Of a DNA stretch of 64,000 nt, positions 8,482-17,398 are shown piece by piece (the stretch's first letter is position 1; each line of letters begins with the position of its first letter). Source of the stretch: Pyxidicoccus sp. MSG2 (GTDB lineage Bacteria > Myxococcota > Myxococcia > Myxococcales > Myxococcaceae); contig NZ_JAPNKC010000001.1 in NCBI RefSeq assembly GCF_026626705.1, forward strand, positions 5,784,001 through 5,848,000. The letters run 5' to 3'. The translations under genes and the position numbers were made by a program. The notes under the pieces are model-generated. The model was not told the origin of the DNA. It saw nothing but the letters and a program-made list of their open reading frames with translations, and ran no database searches.

Positions 8482-9566
8482 CAGCCCCTCAAGAGCTTCT
8501 TGCTCGCGGTGTACAGCTCCTTCCACGCGCCCGTGCGGCTCTTGGCCACCGTCTCCATGTACTCGCGCAGGGCCTTCACGTCGTCCTCCTGCTCCTTCAC
8601 CACCGCGCCCACCAGCGACGCCGCCAGCTCGTGCGGCGTCACCTTCCCGCCGCCGAACTGCTCCGCGAGGATGGAGCTGTTGAACAGCACGCTGATGGCC
8701 TCCGCCGTGGACAGCACCGCGCCCGGCGTGCGCACCTTCGTCTTCCCGTCCTTCGTCACGCCCTTGCGCAATTCCTGGAAGAGCGTCAGCAACAGCCGCG
8801 ACAGCTCCTCCGGCGGCGGCACGCCGACCTGGTAGTCATTGCGCAGCTCGGCCTCGCGCCTGGTGACGATTTGAATCTCCTGCTCCAGGTCCTCCACCAC
8901 CGGCACGGTGACGAAGTTGAAGCGGCGCTTGAGCGCGGCGCTCATCTCGTTCACCCCGCGGTCTCTCGTGTTCGCGGTGGCGATGAGGTTGAAGCCCCGC
9001 TGCGCGCTCACCACGTCGCCCAGCTCCGGAATGGAGACCTGCTTCTCCGAGAGGATGGAGATGAGCGCGTCCTGAATCTCCGGCGACGTGCGCGTCACCT
9101 CCTCGAAGCGGGCGAACTTGCCCGCCTTCATCGCGCGCAACACGGGGGAGGGGACCAGCGCCTCCGGTGACGGGCCCTGCGCCAGCAGCAGCGCGTAGTT
9201 CCACGAGTACTTGAGGTGGTCCTCGCTGGTGCCCGCCGTGCCCTGGACGATGAGGGCCGAGGTGCCGCTGACGGCCGCGGAGAGGTGCTCGGACAGCCAG
9301 CTCTTCGCGGTACCGGGCTCGCCCACCAGCATCAGCGCGCGGTCGGAGGCGAGCGTGGCGATGCACACCTGGATGAGGCCCTTGTCACCGACGTACTTGG
9401 GCGTAATCGGCACGCCTCCGACGGGCTTGGGGCTCCCGAGGATGTACATCTCCACCGCGCGCGGCGAGAGCGACCAACCCGGTGGGCGGGGCTTGTCGTC
9501 GTGGGCGGCGAGGGCTTCGAGCTCGGTCTTGTACTTCGCTTCGGCGGGCAGGCGGATGTCCGGCAT
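8481..9566 (-). CDS. MoxR-type AAA ATPase
   Basis: First gene of the four-gene operon, 361 residues from the ATG at 9566; a GTG at 9596 is possible but neither start has a strong ribosome site. The AAA+ core is clear: Walker A GEPGTAKS (83-89 region), Walker B with the acidic pair in RFEEVTR (~155), sensor-1 Asn199 in ATANT, and arginines in ALKRRF (~214) as the arginine-finger region. MoxR ATPases form hexameric chaperone-like machines that act with VWA partners. The following DUF5682, VWA and SWIM genes overlap end to start, so the four products are probably made in coupled amounts. Confidence 0.92.
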   Translation of the reverse strand: MPDIRLPAEAKYKTELEALAAHDDKPRPPGWSLSPRAVEMYILGSPKPVGGVPITPKYVGDKGLIQVCIATLASDRALMLVGEPGTAKSWLSEHLSAAVSGTSALIVQGTAGTSEDHLKYSWNYALLLAQGPSPEALVPSPVLRAMKAGKFARFEEVTRTSPEIQDALISILSEKQVSIPELGDVVSAQRGFNLIATANTRDRGVNEMSAALKRRFNFVTVPVVEDLEQEIQIVTRREAELRNDYQVGVPPPEELSRLLLTLFQELRKGVTKDGKTKVRTPGAVLSTAEAISVLFNSSILAEQFGGGKVTPHELAASLVGAVVKEQEDDVKALREYMETVAKSRTGAWKELYTASKKLLRG

Positions 9567-9748
9567 GCAGGGAACGCTATCCGCCCGGTCTGACACACGG
9601 CAATCCGTGGAGTGGCCTCGCGGGTGGGATGAAAGACAACCCTGGAGGTGACGTCACGCGTCTGTCTCCAGCGCTGTCAGGCCCTCGGGATTCGCGGCGT
9701 CAACGGCTGCCCCGCCGCAGGATGTGAACCCCGTCGAAGGAGGTCTTC

Positions 9749-10609
9749 TTGGCCCTCGTGATGGCGATGTTCTACGTGCTCCGTCCCACGCAGGCGCTTC
9801 TCCAGTGGTTGGAAGAGCAGCAGATTCCCTGGTGGGTGTGGTCGGTCCAGCCCCGTGTCTGGAGCCAGATGGGAGAGGACGACCATGTCTACCCGGGCCA
9901 GGAGGAGAACGCCCAGACCTTTCTCAAGCTCGCCATCCTCGCCCACTTCCAGTGGGAGCTGGAGTGCGCCATTCGGTCTGGCATGACGGAGCCGGTGGAC
10001 TACTACGCGGTGACGCGGCGGGTGCTCACGGGGCTGCTCGGCCCACCGCCGCTGACCGTGGAGGTCTTCGACCGCTGGTGGTCCCTGGAGCGCGCCGACG
10101 GAATGAACAGCGTCGAGTCCACCCTGGCCCACACGCCCGTCGCCACGCTGCGCAAGGTGCGCGGCCCGGAGAAAGTCAGTCCCGCGGTGATGGCCCATTC
10201 ATGCACCAGGAGGTGCAACCGCCCAGTGGGGGAATGGTGGAGGGACGCCATCGAAGAGCGCGAGGAGCACCTGCCCTGCCTCCAACTCGCCGTGACGTGG
10301 ATTCTGGCACGCCTCGCGGAGATGACGCCGCACAGGACCTGTGCCATCCGGACGCAGGCCCTTTCGCTTGATGCGCCCGTCGAGGAGGTACTCCACGTGT
10401 CGGGCTGGACGCTGCAAGGCCGCCCCTACATGCTGCACGAGGGCATCAGGCTCAGACTCCATGAATACGACCGGTACTCCAATGCGTGGATCTTCACGTA
10501 CCAGGTGGTCGAGGGAGAGCGCCGGCCCGTGTCGAAGGGCACCGCATCCCTCCAGCTCGAGAAGAAAGAGGACGGCTGGACGGTCCGCTCCGGCACCCTG
10601 GAGCCTTGA
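9749..10609 (+). CDS. Conserved-looking hypothetical protein, TTG start
   Basis: A 286-residue protein I do not recognise. It is rich in Trp and acidic residues, has no membrane segment or signal peptide, and contains two Cys-containing patches (CTRRC near residue 150; a single Cys near 180). The last ~70 residues look like a beta-rich domain. AAGGAGG at 9737-9743 lies 5 bases before TTG 9749, which suits that codon better than the in-frame GTG 9758 or ATG 9761. It is divergent from the MoxR operon, with ~180 bases between them containing a perfect GTGACGTCAC palindrome at 9648-9657. No function is proposed. Confidence 0.6.
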   Translation: MALVMAMFYVLRPTQALLQWLEEQQIPWWVWSVQPRVWSQMGEDDHVYPGQEENAQTFLKLAILAHFQWELECAIRSGMTEPVDYYAVTRRVLTGLLGPPPLTVEVFDRWWSLERADGMNSVESTLAHTPVATLRKVRGPEKVSPAVMAHSCTRRCNRPVGEWWRDAIEEREEHLPCLQLAVTWILARLAEMTPHRTCAIRTQALSLDAPVEEVLHVSGWTLQGRPYMLHEGIRLRLHEYDRYSNAWIFTYQVVEGERRPVSKGTASLQLEKKEDGWTVRSGTLEP

Positions 10610-10656
10610 AGAATTGCCTGTGGCGCGCGGGTCCGCGTCTGCGCAGATTACCGGCC

Positions 10657-11178
10657 ATGATTCGGACCTATCCACGCACGGTGACGACCGAGCGGCTGCT
10701 GCTCCGCCCCTTCCGCGAGAGCGAAGTGGAGGTCATCCTCGCCCTCCACGGGGACCCGGAGACCAACCGGTTCAACCCCAGCGGGCCCATGCGCACCCTG
10801 GACGACGCGCGAGAGCGGCTGGCGCTGTGGCTGGGCGACTGGTCCCAGCAGGGCGTGGGGTACTGGGCGGTGGAGCGGCTCGAAGCCCCTGGCGTCGTCG
10901 TGGGCGTCGGCGGCGTGCGCCACAAGGAGCTCGAGGGACAGACGGTGCTGAACCTCGCCTACCGCTTCGCTCCCGAGGCGTGGGGCACGGGGTATGCGAC
11001 GGAGGTGTCCCGCGTCGCGCTGGAGCAGGCGCGCAAGCACATCCCCGAGGTCCCCTTGGTGGCCATCATCAACCAGGTGAATGCGCCGTCCATCCGCGTG
11101 GCGGAGCGGCTCGGGATGCGGCTGGACAGGGTTATCGACTACCTCGGCGTCCCGAGCCGCGTGTACATGCCCGGGTGA
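10657..11178 (+). CDS. GNAT family N-acetyltransferase (RimJ/RimL type)
   Basis: A 173-residue GCN5-related N-acetyltransferase. The opening T-x-R-L-L-L-R-P-F is the hallmark of the RimJ/RimL branch. The acetyl-CoA-binding segment follows the strand around LAYRFAPEAWGTGYATE, where WGTGYA replaces the usual Q/R-x-x-G-x-G/A loop. The late N-x-x-S-I-R-V-A-E-R-L-G-M segment is also typical. The family acetylates N-terminal amines of ribosomal proteins, antibiotics or small molecules; the acceptor is unknown here. I take the ATG at 10657, where homology to the family begins; upstream in-frame sequence overlaps the preceding gene. It converges with the DUF3088 gene 14 bases away. Confidence 0.87.
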   Translation: MIRTYPRTVTTERLLLRPFRESEVEVILALHGDPETNRFNPSGPMRTLDDARERLALWLGDWSQQGVGYWAVERLEAPGVVVGVGGVRHKELEGQTVLNLAYRFAPEAWGTGYATEVSRVALEQARKHIPEVPLVAIINQVNAPSIRVAERLGMRLDRVIDYLGVPSRVYMPG

Positions 11179-11191
11179 GCCTCACCGCGCC

Positions 11192-11542
11192 TCACGGGTG
11201 CGGCGAGGCGATGCCGAAGCGCGCGGAGAGCCATCGGGCGATGGCCGCCTTGCCGGAGATGAACCGCCGCCCCTCGTGGGTGCCCGTCGCGCAGCCGTGG
11301 TCGTTCGAGCCCTCGCCGAGCACCAGCAGCGGGAGCCACTGGTTGTGCTCGCCCACCAGCTCCACCACCGCGGTGCGGGGCCGGGGCCAGGGGATGCGGC
11401 GCACGTCCAGCGCGCTCGCGGCCTGCGGGTAGTAGTTCAGCACTCCCTCCAGTTGTGCGCAGTGCTCGCAGTAGAAGCGCTGGCCGGGGTATGCCGGGTC
11501 CTCGAAGCCGGGAGACAACAGAAACAAGGTGTCGGATGGCAT
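11192..11542 (-). CDS. DUF3088 domain-containing protein
   Basis: A ~116-residue protein that closely matches DUF3088: the opening DTLFLLSPGFEDP, the CEHC motif (a CxxC-like pair), the IPWPRPR segment and the LPLLVLG strand are all family features. DUF3088 looks like a thioredoxin-fold relative, so a redox or glutaredoxin-like role is possible but unproven. The ATG at 11542 is preferred; a GTG two codons upstream (11548) is equally open and neither has a good ribosome site. It lies downstream of the hydrolase lipoprotein gene on the same strand, ~60 bases away, and may be co-transcribed with it. Confidence 0.82.
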   Translation of the reverse strand: MPSDTLFLLSPGFEDPAYPGQRFYCEHCAQLEGVLNYYPQAASALDVRRIPWPRPRTAVVELVGEHNQWLPLLVLGEGSNDHGCATGTHEGRRFISGKAAIARWLSARFGIASPHP

Positions 11543-11602
11543 GGTCACCGAGCTAAGCCTCGTTCAGTCCGGGAGCCAGGGCAAATCGACCACGGGCGCC
11601 CC

Positions 11603-12286
11603 TCAATGAACAGCGAGCAGGCGCCGCACCGCCGCCGCGATGGCATCCGGACGATCTCTGGGAATGTGATGGCCCGTCCGCTCGACGACCTCGACTTCGC
11701 CGGGCGCACCTCCGGTGACGAGCTTGATTTGCGAGGCCAGGTTCTCCTCCCAGCCCGGCTCGCCGCGGTGGTCCGCGACGAGCGCGAGAACCGGCACGCC
11801 GTGTGGAAGCTCCACGGACGTGGCATCTCGGAAGCTGCGGACCCAGTCGATGTGCTGCCGCTCCGACACCGGAGCGGCCTGCGCCGGGTCGAACAGGTCC
11901 TCATGCACGGAGTCCACGAAGACGGCGCCGGCCAGTGCGTCGGGCTCGGTGGCCGAGGCCACGCGCACCACGAGCCCGCCATACGAGTGCCCCACGAGCA
12001 CCCAGCGCTTTGCCTGTCCCTTCAGTGCGTCGAGCAGCAGCCGCGTGTCGCTGCCAGCGGTGCGAGGCCCCGAGTGCGGTGGCTCCCACGCGCACGTCCG
12101 CACATCCGGGTCCAGGGCCGCGCGCACCGCGTCCCAGTCCGCCGCGCCCCGCGATGCGCCCGCGATGAAGACCACCGCGGGCTCCCCCGCGTTGCGACAG
12201 TCGAGGTGCCCCACGTCGGTGGCGGGCGCTGGACGGACGGTGGAGCAAGCGGAGAGCAGGAGCAGGGCGGGGAGGAATCGGCGCAT
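11603..12286 (-). CDS. Alpha/beta hydrolase lipoprotein
   Basis: A 227-residue predicted lipoprotein: a short basic start, a hydrophobic stretch and lipobox LSAC with Cys14. The rest is a compact alpha/beta hydrolase with nucleophile elbow GHSYGG, an oxyanion region near FIAGASRG, and a late TGHH that supplies the catalytic His. The protein is probably anchored in the envelope and acts on esters or amides outside the cytoplasm; the substrate is unknown. At 227 residues it is on the short side for the fold, implying a reduced cap. It is divergent from the DUF4185 gene. Confidence 0.82.
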   Translation of the reverse strand: MRRFLPALLLLSACSTVRPAPATDVGHLDCRNAGEPAVVFIAGASRGAADWDAVRAALDPDVRTCAWEPPHSGPRTAGSDTRLLLDALKGQAKRWVLVGHSYGGLVVRVASATEPDALAGAVFVDSVHEDLFDPAQAAPVSERQHIDWVRSFRDATSVELPHGVPVLALVADHRGEPGWEENLASQIKLVTGGAPGEVEVVERTGHHIPRDRPDAIAAAVRRLLAVH

Positions 12287-12456
12287 CGGATGAGTCTATG
12301 GGTTCATTCCCGCCCGTCTGTGAACGGACAGCTCGCGCCTTCGCGCGCTGTGCCCGGAGGGGGCTCCCGATGTTGATTCTGGTATGTCTCGGAAGACATG
12401 GATTCCTGTTCTGGACTCCAGTTTGAACCGACATGCCCGAGAGGCGGACCCGAGCG

Positions 12457-14409
12457 ATGAGACGCACGACGCGCTGGAAGTGGACCCTGCTGCTGCTCGC
12501 CTTCACGGGGAGCGCCCACGCGGTGACGCCGACGGGCGTGACGAAGGTGTCGCGCGTCACCGGGGCGACGCCGGCCGGGGAGTCCATTCCGAATCCCAAC
12601 CAGACGCACACCAACTACGAGGTGTACGGGACGGACCTCGGCATCATCTGGGACAAGGGCGGCGGTGAGGTCTTCCTGGTGTTCGGCGACACGTTCGGCG
12701 TGGGGTGGTGCGGCAACGGCGGCTGTGGCGGCGGCTGGCGCAGCAACGTGCTGGCCCGTTCCTCCGATACGACGCTGTCGAACGGACTCACGTTCACCAC
12801 GATGATTCAGGACGCCACCCGGCACGCGAAGGAAATCCTGCCGTCGAAGAAGGTGAACAACGACGAGATGACGGTCATCCCCACGGCCGGCGTCACCGTG
12901 GGCTCGCGGCACTACCTCCACTACATGTCCGTGAACCACTGGGGCGAGGCGGGCCTCTGGTACACGAACTACTCGGGCATCGCGTACTCGGACGACAACG
13001 GGCAGAACTGGGTGAAGCACCCGAGCGCGCGATGGCAGAACAACGCCTCCTGGACGAACAACTTCCAGATGGCCGCCTTCGTGAAGAATGGCGGGTTCGT
13101 CTACATGTACGCGACGCCGAACGGGCGCCGCGGCAACGTGCACCTGGCGCGGGTTCCCGAGGGCTCGCTGCTGGATATCAACGCGTATCGCTACTGGGAT
13201 GGGAATGGCTGGTCCGCGTCCCAGGCCGCGGCGCGGCCCGTCGCCATCGGCATCGCGAGTGAGCTGTCCGTCTCGTACAACGCGGCGCTCGGCCGGTTCC
13301 TGATGACGTACCTGAACGAGCATCGGCAGGCCATCGTCCTTCGTGACGCCGGCACGCCCACGGGGCCGTGGAGCGGGGAGAAGGTGCTCGCCAGTGGCAG
13401 TGCGTTCCCCGGGCTCTACAACGCGTTCATCCACCCGTGGGGGAGCACCGCCAACGAGCTGTACTTCGTCATGTCCCAGTGGACGCCGTACAACACGTTC
13501 CTGATGCGGGCGACGCTGACGGGTGACTCGGAAGGGGACAACCTGCTCTCCGAGCCCGGCTTCGAGACGCAGGCGGCGACGCCGGTGATGGCGCCCTGGT
13601 GGGTGGAGGGCGGTGGTGGCGTGGACCGCAACCTGGGCGGCGCGCGGACGGGACAGGACAACGGCTTCGTGCGCGCCAGCAGCGGCTGGAATGTGCTGAA
13701 GCAGGGTGTCGTGGTGCAGCCGTATACGGACTACACGCTGCGGGGCTGGGTGCGCACGTCCGCGAACAACACGGAGGCGTACTTCGGAGCGAGGGGACCG
13801 GGCAACGGGCCCATCCTGGGCGAGCGGCCCTTCGGCTCGCTGCCGGGGTACACGGAGCAGGTCGTGAGCTTCAACTCCGGAGCGAACTCCGTGGTGGAGG
13901 TGTACAGCGGACTGTGGGCGAACGGGGACACGTGGCTCCAGCTCGATGACGTGAGCCTGCGCAAGGGGGCCAACCTCGTCGGCCACGCGGGCTTCGAGCA
14001 GCAGCCGTCCGCGAGCGCGACGTCACCCTGGTACGCCGAGGGCAATGCGGGCATCGACCGGGGCCTGGGGTACTCCCGGACGGGGGCGAACAACGCGTGG
14101 GCGCGGAACACGGACGGGTGGAATGCCATCAAGCAGGAGGTCGGCGTGACGCCGAATACGAGCTACACGCTCACTGGCTGGGTGAAGACGGCCGGGGCGC
14201 ACACCGAAGGCTATTTCGGTGCGCGCATGCTGCGTGGTGGCCCCATCCTGAACGAGGTCCAGTTCGCGCAGCCGCTGGGCAGCTACACGCAGCTGACGGT
14301 GACGTTCAACTCCGGAGCGAACCACAGCGTGGAGCTGTTCGCGGGGATGTGGGGCCACGGCACGGACACCTGGATTCAGGTGGATGACGTGAGCCTGACG
14401 CGGAACTGA
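12457..14409 (+). CDS. Secreted DUF4185 (GH183-like) protein with two C-terminal carbohydrate-binding repeats
   Basis: A 650-residue exported protein with a signal peptide (basic MRRTTRWKW, hydrophobic core, cut after ~AHA, residue 22). Residues ~50-355 are a DUF4185 beta-propeller domain with its two landmark motifs, YGTDLG (Asp60) and FGDTFG (Asp78). DUF4185 includes the GH183 endo-D-arabinanases, in which two aspartates about this far apart are catalytic; I infer, but cannot prove, that this protein cleaves a glycan. Residues ~362-503 and ~505-650 are two homologous ~145-residue beta-sandwich modules resembling CBM4/9-type domains (both have GWN, GYFGAR/AYFGAR and D-D-V-S-L). I prefer the ATG at 12457 (GAGGCGG upstream) over the ATG at 12433. 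Confidence 0.83.
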   Translation: MRRTTRWKWTLLLLAFTGSAHAVTPTGVTKVSRVTGATPAGESIPNPNQTHTNYEVYGTDLGIIWDKGGGEVFLVFGDTFGVGWCGNGGCGGGWRSNVLARSSDTTLSNGLTFTTMIQDATRHAKEILPSKKVNNDEMTVIPTAGVTVGSRHYLHYMSVNHWGEAGLWYTNYSGIAYSDDNGQNWVKHPSARWQNNASWTNNFQMAAFVKNGGFVYMYATPNGRRGNVHLARVPEGSLLDINAYRYWDGNGWSASQAAARPVAIGIASELSVSYNAALGRFLMTYLNEHRQAIVLRDAGTPTGPWSGEKVLASGSAFPGLYNAFIHPWGSTANELYFVMSQWTPYNTFLMRATLTGDSEGDNLLSEPGFETQAATPVMAPWWVEGGGGVDRNLGGARTGQDNGFVRASSGWNVLKQGVVVQPYTDYTLRGWVRTSANNTEAYFGARGPGNGPILGERPFGSLPGYTEQVVSFNSGANSVVEVYSGLWANGDTWLQLDDVSLRKGANLVGHAGFEQQPSASATSPWYAEGNAGIDRGLGYSRTGANNAWARNTDGWNAIKQEVGVTPNTSYTLTGWVKTAGAHTEGYFGARMLRGGPILNEVQFAQPLGSYTQLTVTFNSGANHSVELFAGMWGHGTDTWIQVDDVSLTRN

Positions 14410-14411
14410 GG

Positions 14412-16643
14412 TCAGTACACGCGGGTGGCCTTCTTCGCCCAGGGGCTCTTCTTGTAGTGCTCGTGCAGGTAGCGGAAGGCCTCCTTGGCTTCCGCCGTGC
14501 CCTGGCGGCAGCCGCGCCGGCTGGCCCTCACGACGCGGAAGAGCGCCTTGGGCGAGCGCGGGTCCTCGGGATGCGCCTTCGCCCAGTCGAGCGCCACGCG
14601 CGCGAAGTACGGCACCGAGTCCCCCGCGTCGATGAGCGCCTTCCACTCGGCGGCGGAGGTCTTCTGCTCCGCCTCGCTCGCGAAGGGGAAGGGTTGCACG
14701 GGCTCGCCCGCCTTGGGCGCGCACCACCAGTTCGTTCCGGACACGTCCAGCGTCAGGTCGAACTTCGGGTCGTCCGTCGCCAGCCGGGACACCCAGGGCC
14801 CCAGCCGCGCCGACACCGCGGGCAGCCCCATGAGCAACATCTGCGCCTCGAACCGACGCTCCTCGGGCGTCGGCTTTCCGTCGATGGCGAGCAACTCCGC
14901 CTTCGCCGCGGGCTCCTTCGCGGCGAGCGACTTCGCCGTGGCCCGCATCGTCTCGTCGTCGCCCACCACGGTGGCGCGGGCGAAGGCCGTCCAGCCCACC
15001 CACCGGTGCAGGGCCGGGGACAGGGCGTCGCTCGCGGCCAGTTCGGCCATCCGACGCGTCGTCAGCCGGGGCTCCAGGATGGGGAGGACCTCCTCACCGA
15101 AGGACACCGGCCGCGCATCGGGCGGCATGTCCACCGCGTCGCTGAAGCTCTCCATGGACTGGATGCCGGCGAGCCGCCGCGTCGAGTTGCGGAACAGCTC
15201 CTCCCAGCTCCGCGCCGTCGCGAAGCGCTCCTCGCGCAGCAGGTTGTCGGTGGACACCTGCTCCCTCGTCAGCTCCAGCGGCACCGTCGCGAGCCGCGCC
15301 TGTGCCCCCTTCACGTCCCCCCGCTCGCGCAGCAGGTGCGCGGAGCGGTACGCCAGCGTCACCCCGGCCGGTGAGGCGACAGGCACCTTCGCCGCGTCCG
15401 CAAGCAGCGCCGCCAGTCCCGCGGAGTCCGGCCGCGCCTTGAGCAGCGCGGTGACGAGCCACGGCACGTGCGCCGACTTCTTCCAGCGGGCCACGGCCGT
15501 GTCGTACGCCTGGAGGCGCGCGTCCTCCTCCGACTGTCCGGGCTTCGTGATTCCCCGCGTGGCGACGAGCCACTCGGACAGCTCCGCCGCGGGAGCGGGG
15601 AGCCCCGTGCAGCGCTCCGCCTGCCAGCCCACCAGGTCCAGGTCGCCCAGCTCCGCGCCGAGCGACGAGCCCGTGCCCGGCTGGAGCACGCGCGAGAGCA
15701 GCTCGCAGCCCCAGGTGTCCGGCCGCAGGCGCACGCGCACCAGGCTCTGCAGGCGCCGCGCGGGCCCGTGCACCTGCGCCCACTTCGGCGTGGCCAGGAC
15801 CTTGTCGATGACCTTGTCCGCTTCGGTGAGCCGCGCGACGAACTCGGGGTCCGTGGCCGGGTCACCGAGGAAGGAAGCTTCCTTCCGCCCGAAGAGCGCC
15901 TGGCGCACGCGGCTGCGCGCCACGAGGTACGCACCGAGCGCCTGGTACGGCGAGTCCGCCGACTGGGAGATGCCCTGGAAGGCCTCGGCCGCCCCGTCGT
16001 AGTTGCCGCAGTAGAAGGAGGCGGCGGCTTCCTGGTAGGCGTGCTCGGCGGTGCGGCGGGCCTTCTGCGCGGGCTTCAGGCCCTCGTCGAGCTTCGGCTC
16101 CAACTCCTGCACCACGCCGCACGCACTGAAGACGGCGTCCTGGTTGCTCACCCACTCTTCCACCAGCGACGGGTGCTCCTTCCACTCGCGCGCGAGCGTG
16201 CGCGCGGTGTCCGCGGCCTTCAGGAAGGCATCGCCCTGGATGCGCGCGTACTGGGCATAGTCGGTCTCCCCCACGGCGTGCGGCGCGGAGGGCGGTAGCG
16301 CGGGAGCCACCTCCGCCCGGACGGCGAGCCAGAGCTTCAGCTCCTCCTCCGTGCCGGGAAGCGACACGTCGCCCTGCTTGCGCGACCACATGTCCACGAG
16401 GTGTCGCTGCTCGTCCGCCGTGGTGGGCACGCCCATCATCGAGCGGTACGCATAGGCGAGGTACATGTGCCGGTACGTCTCGCGCAGCACGCCCAGGCGC
16501 CCCGCGGCGAAGGACGTGAAGGGCCGGTCGGGATGGGTGCGGTGGACGTGGATGGGCGAGCCATCGTCGGTGGCACAGGCCTCCGCGGAGGACGGAGGCA
16601 CGAGGAGCGCGAGGCCGAGCGCGGCCGGGAGCAGAATCTTCAT
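14412..16643 (-). CDS. Secreted hypothetical protein
   Basis: A 743-residue protein that I do not recognise. It starts with a clear Sec signal peptide (MKILLPAALGLALLVP, cut near SSAEA). The mature part is alpha-helical with many Trp, Arg and Ala residues and a few scattered Cys, and looks like a helical-repeat (TPR-like) periplasmic protein, although no repeat is clean enough to call. The open frame continues upstream to 18176, but that extension overlaps real genes. The ATG at 16643 lies in an ATGA overlap with the DUF3142 stop, so the two genes are translationally coupled and probably act together. It ends two bases from the convergent DUF4185 gene. Confidence 0.75.
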   Translation of the reverse strand: MKILLPAALGLALLVPPSSAEACATDDGSPIHVHRTHPDRPFTSFAAGRLGVLRETYRHMYLAYAYRSMMGVPTTADEQRHLVDMWSRKQGDVSLPGTEEELKLWLAVRAEVAPALPPSAPHAVGETDYAQYARIQGDAFLKAADTARTLAREWKEHPSLVEEWVSNQDAVFSACGVVQELEPKLDEGLKPAQKARRTAEHAYQEAAASFYCGNYDGAAEAFQGISQSADSPYQALGAYLVARSRVRQALFGRKEASFLGDPATDPEFVARLTEADKVIDKVLATPKWAQVHGPARRLQSLVRVRLRPDTWGCELLSRVLQPGTGSSLGAELGDLDLVGWQAERCTGLPAPAAELSEWLVATRGITKPGQSEEDARLQAYDTAVARWKKSAHVPWLVTALLKARPDSAGLAALLADAAKVPVASPAGVTLAYRSAHLLRERGDVKGAQARLATVPLELTREQVSTDNLLREERFATARSWEELFRNSTRRLAGIQSMESFSDAVDMPPDARPVSFGEEVLPILEPRLTTRRMAELAASDALSPALHRWVGWTAFARATVVGDDETMRATAKSLAAKEPAAKAELLAIDGKPTPEERRFEAQMLLMGLPAVSARLGPWVSRLATDDPKFDLTLDVSGTNWWCAPKAGEPVQPFPFASEAEQKTSAAEWKALIDAGDSVPYFARVALDWAKAHPEDPRSPKALFRVVRASRRGCRQGTAEAKEAFRYLHEHYKKSPWAKKATRVY

Positions 16644-17398
16644 GGCTTCATTCCCACCACCGCTCGCGCGAACGCATCGGGCGTCCACGGGCGGGGGCTG
16701 AAGAGGTAGAGGGTGGAGACGCCGGGAGGCACGGGCTGCCACTCGTCGAGCGCGAGGCCCACGCTTCCCTTGCACGGCAGTGGCAGCCCGCGCGCGAAGC
16801 GGGCGCGGAAGGCGGGGGCCTCGGCGCCCATGCGGAAGAGCTGGGGCACCACCTCGTCCACCGGCGCGCGCGTGAGCCAGCTTCCCGCAACGCACCAGGA
16901 GGCCAGCCCGGTGATGGACAGGGGCAGGGCCGGAGGCAGCAGCCGGCGCGTCTCCTGGAGCAGCGTGACGTAGGCGTCCTGCTCCGACTCGCGCGCGTCG
17001 AAGTCGAGCTGCAACGCCGTCACGTCGGGGCGGTGCGCGAGGGTGGCGAGGCGCTCGGCCAGGGCGCGAAGGCGCTCGGGGGAAAAGTCCGCGAGCGAGG
17101 CTCCCGGGTGCATCTCCAGGCGCACGGTGGCCTTCAGCGAGACTCCCGGTGGCAGGTGCAGCGGCTGGCGGCGCGGGTGCACGAGCACGTCCGTCCCGGT
17201 CAGCTCCAGCGTCGCCAGCAAGAAGGCCACGTCCACGGCCTGGCCCGCGAGGAAGCGGAGGTCCTCCGGCCGCTCCCAGGCCCAGAGGACGACGCGCGGG
17301 GGCTCGGCGGCGGGCGTGCAGGCCAGGAGGGTGCACAGCAGCAGCGCGGCCCGGTGGCCATGGCGTGGCGGGGCGGCCTCGGAGTCCTTCGGGCGCAT
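16640..17398 (-). CDS. DUF3142 domain lipoprotein
   Basis: A 252-residue protein matching DUF3142. Landmarks are WAWERPEDLRF near the start of the domain, the central LQLDFDARESE segment, LSITGLASWC and a late LFRMG. The fold resembles a TIM barrel related to glycoside hydrolases, and the D-F-D segment may line an active site; no activity is established. From the ATG at 17398 the protein has a lipoprotein signal ending in LLAC (Cys27), whereas the longer frame from 17485 would hide this signal, so I prefer 17398. It is upstream of and translationally coupled (ATGA) to the 743-residue secreted protein. Confidence 0.82.
   Translation of the reverse strand: MRPKDSEAAPPRHGHRAALLLCTLLACTPAAEPPRVVLWAWERPEDLRFLAGQAVDVAFLLATLELTGTDVLVHPRRQPLHLPPGVSLKATVRLEMHPGASLADFSPERLRALAERLATLAHRPDVTALQLDFDARESEQDAYVTLLQETRRLLPPALPLSITGLASWCVAGSWLTRAPVDEVVPQLFRMGAEAPAFRARFARGLPLPCKGSVGLALDEWQPVPPGVSTLYLFSPRPWTPDAFARAVVGMKP

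Noticed and set aside
6466-8835. Long plus-strand open frame opposite DUF5682 and MoxR
   Set aside because: Biased composition and no recognised motif; it arises from the high-GC codon pattern of the real minus-strand genes.
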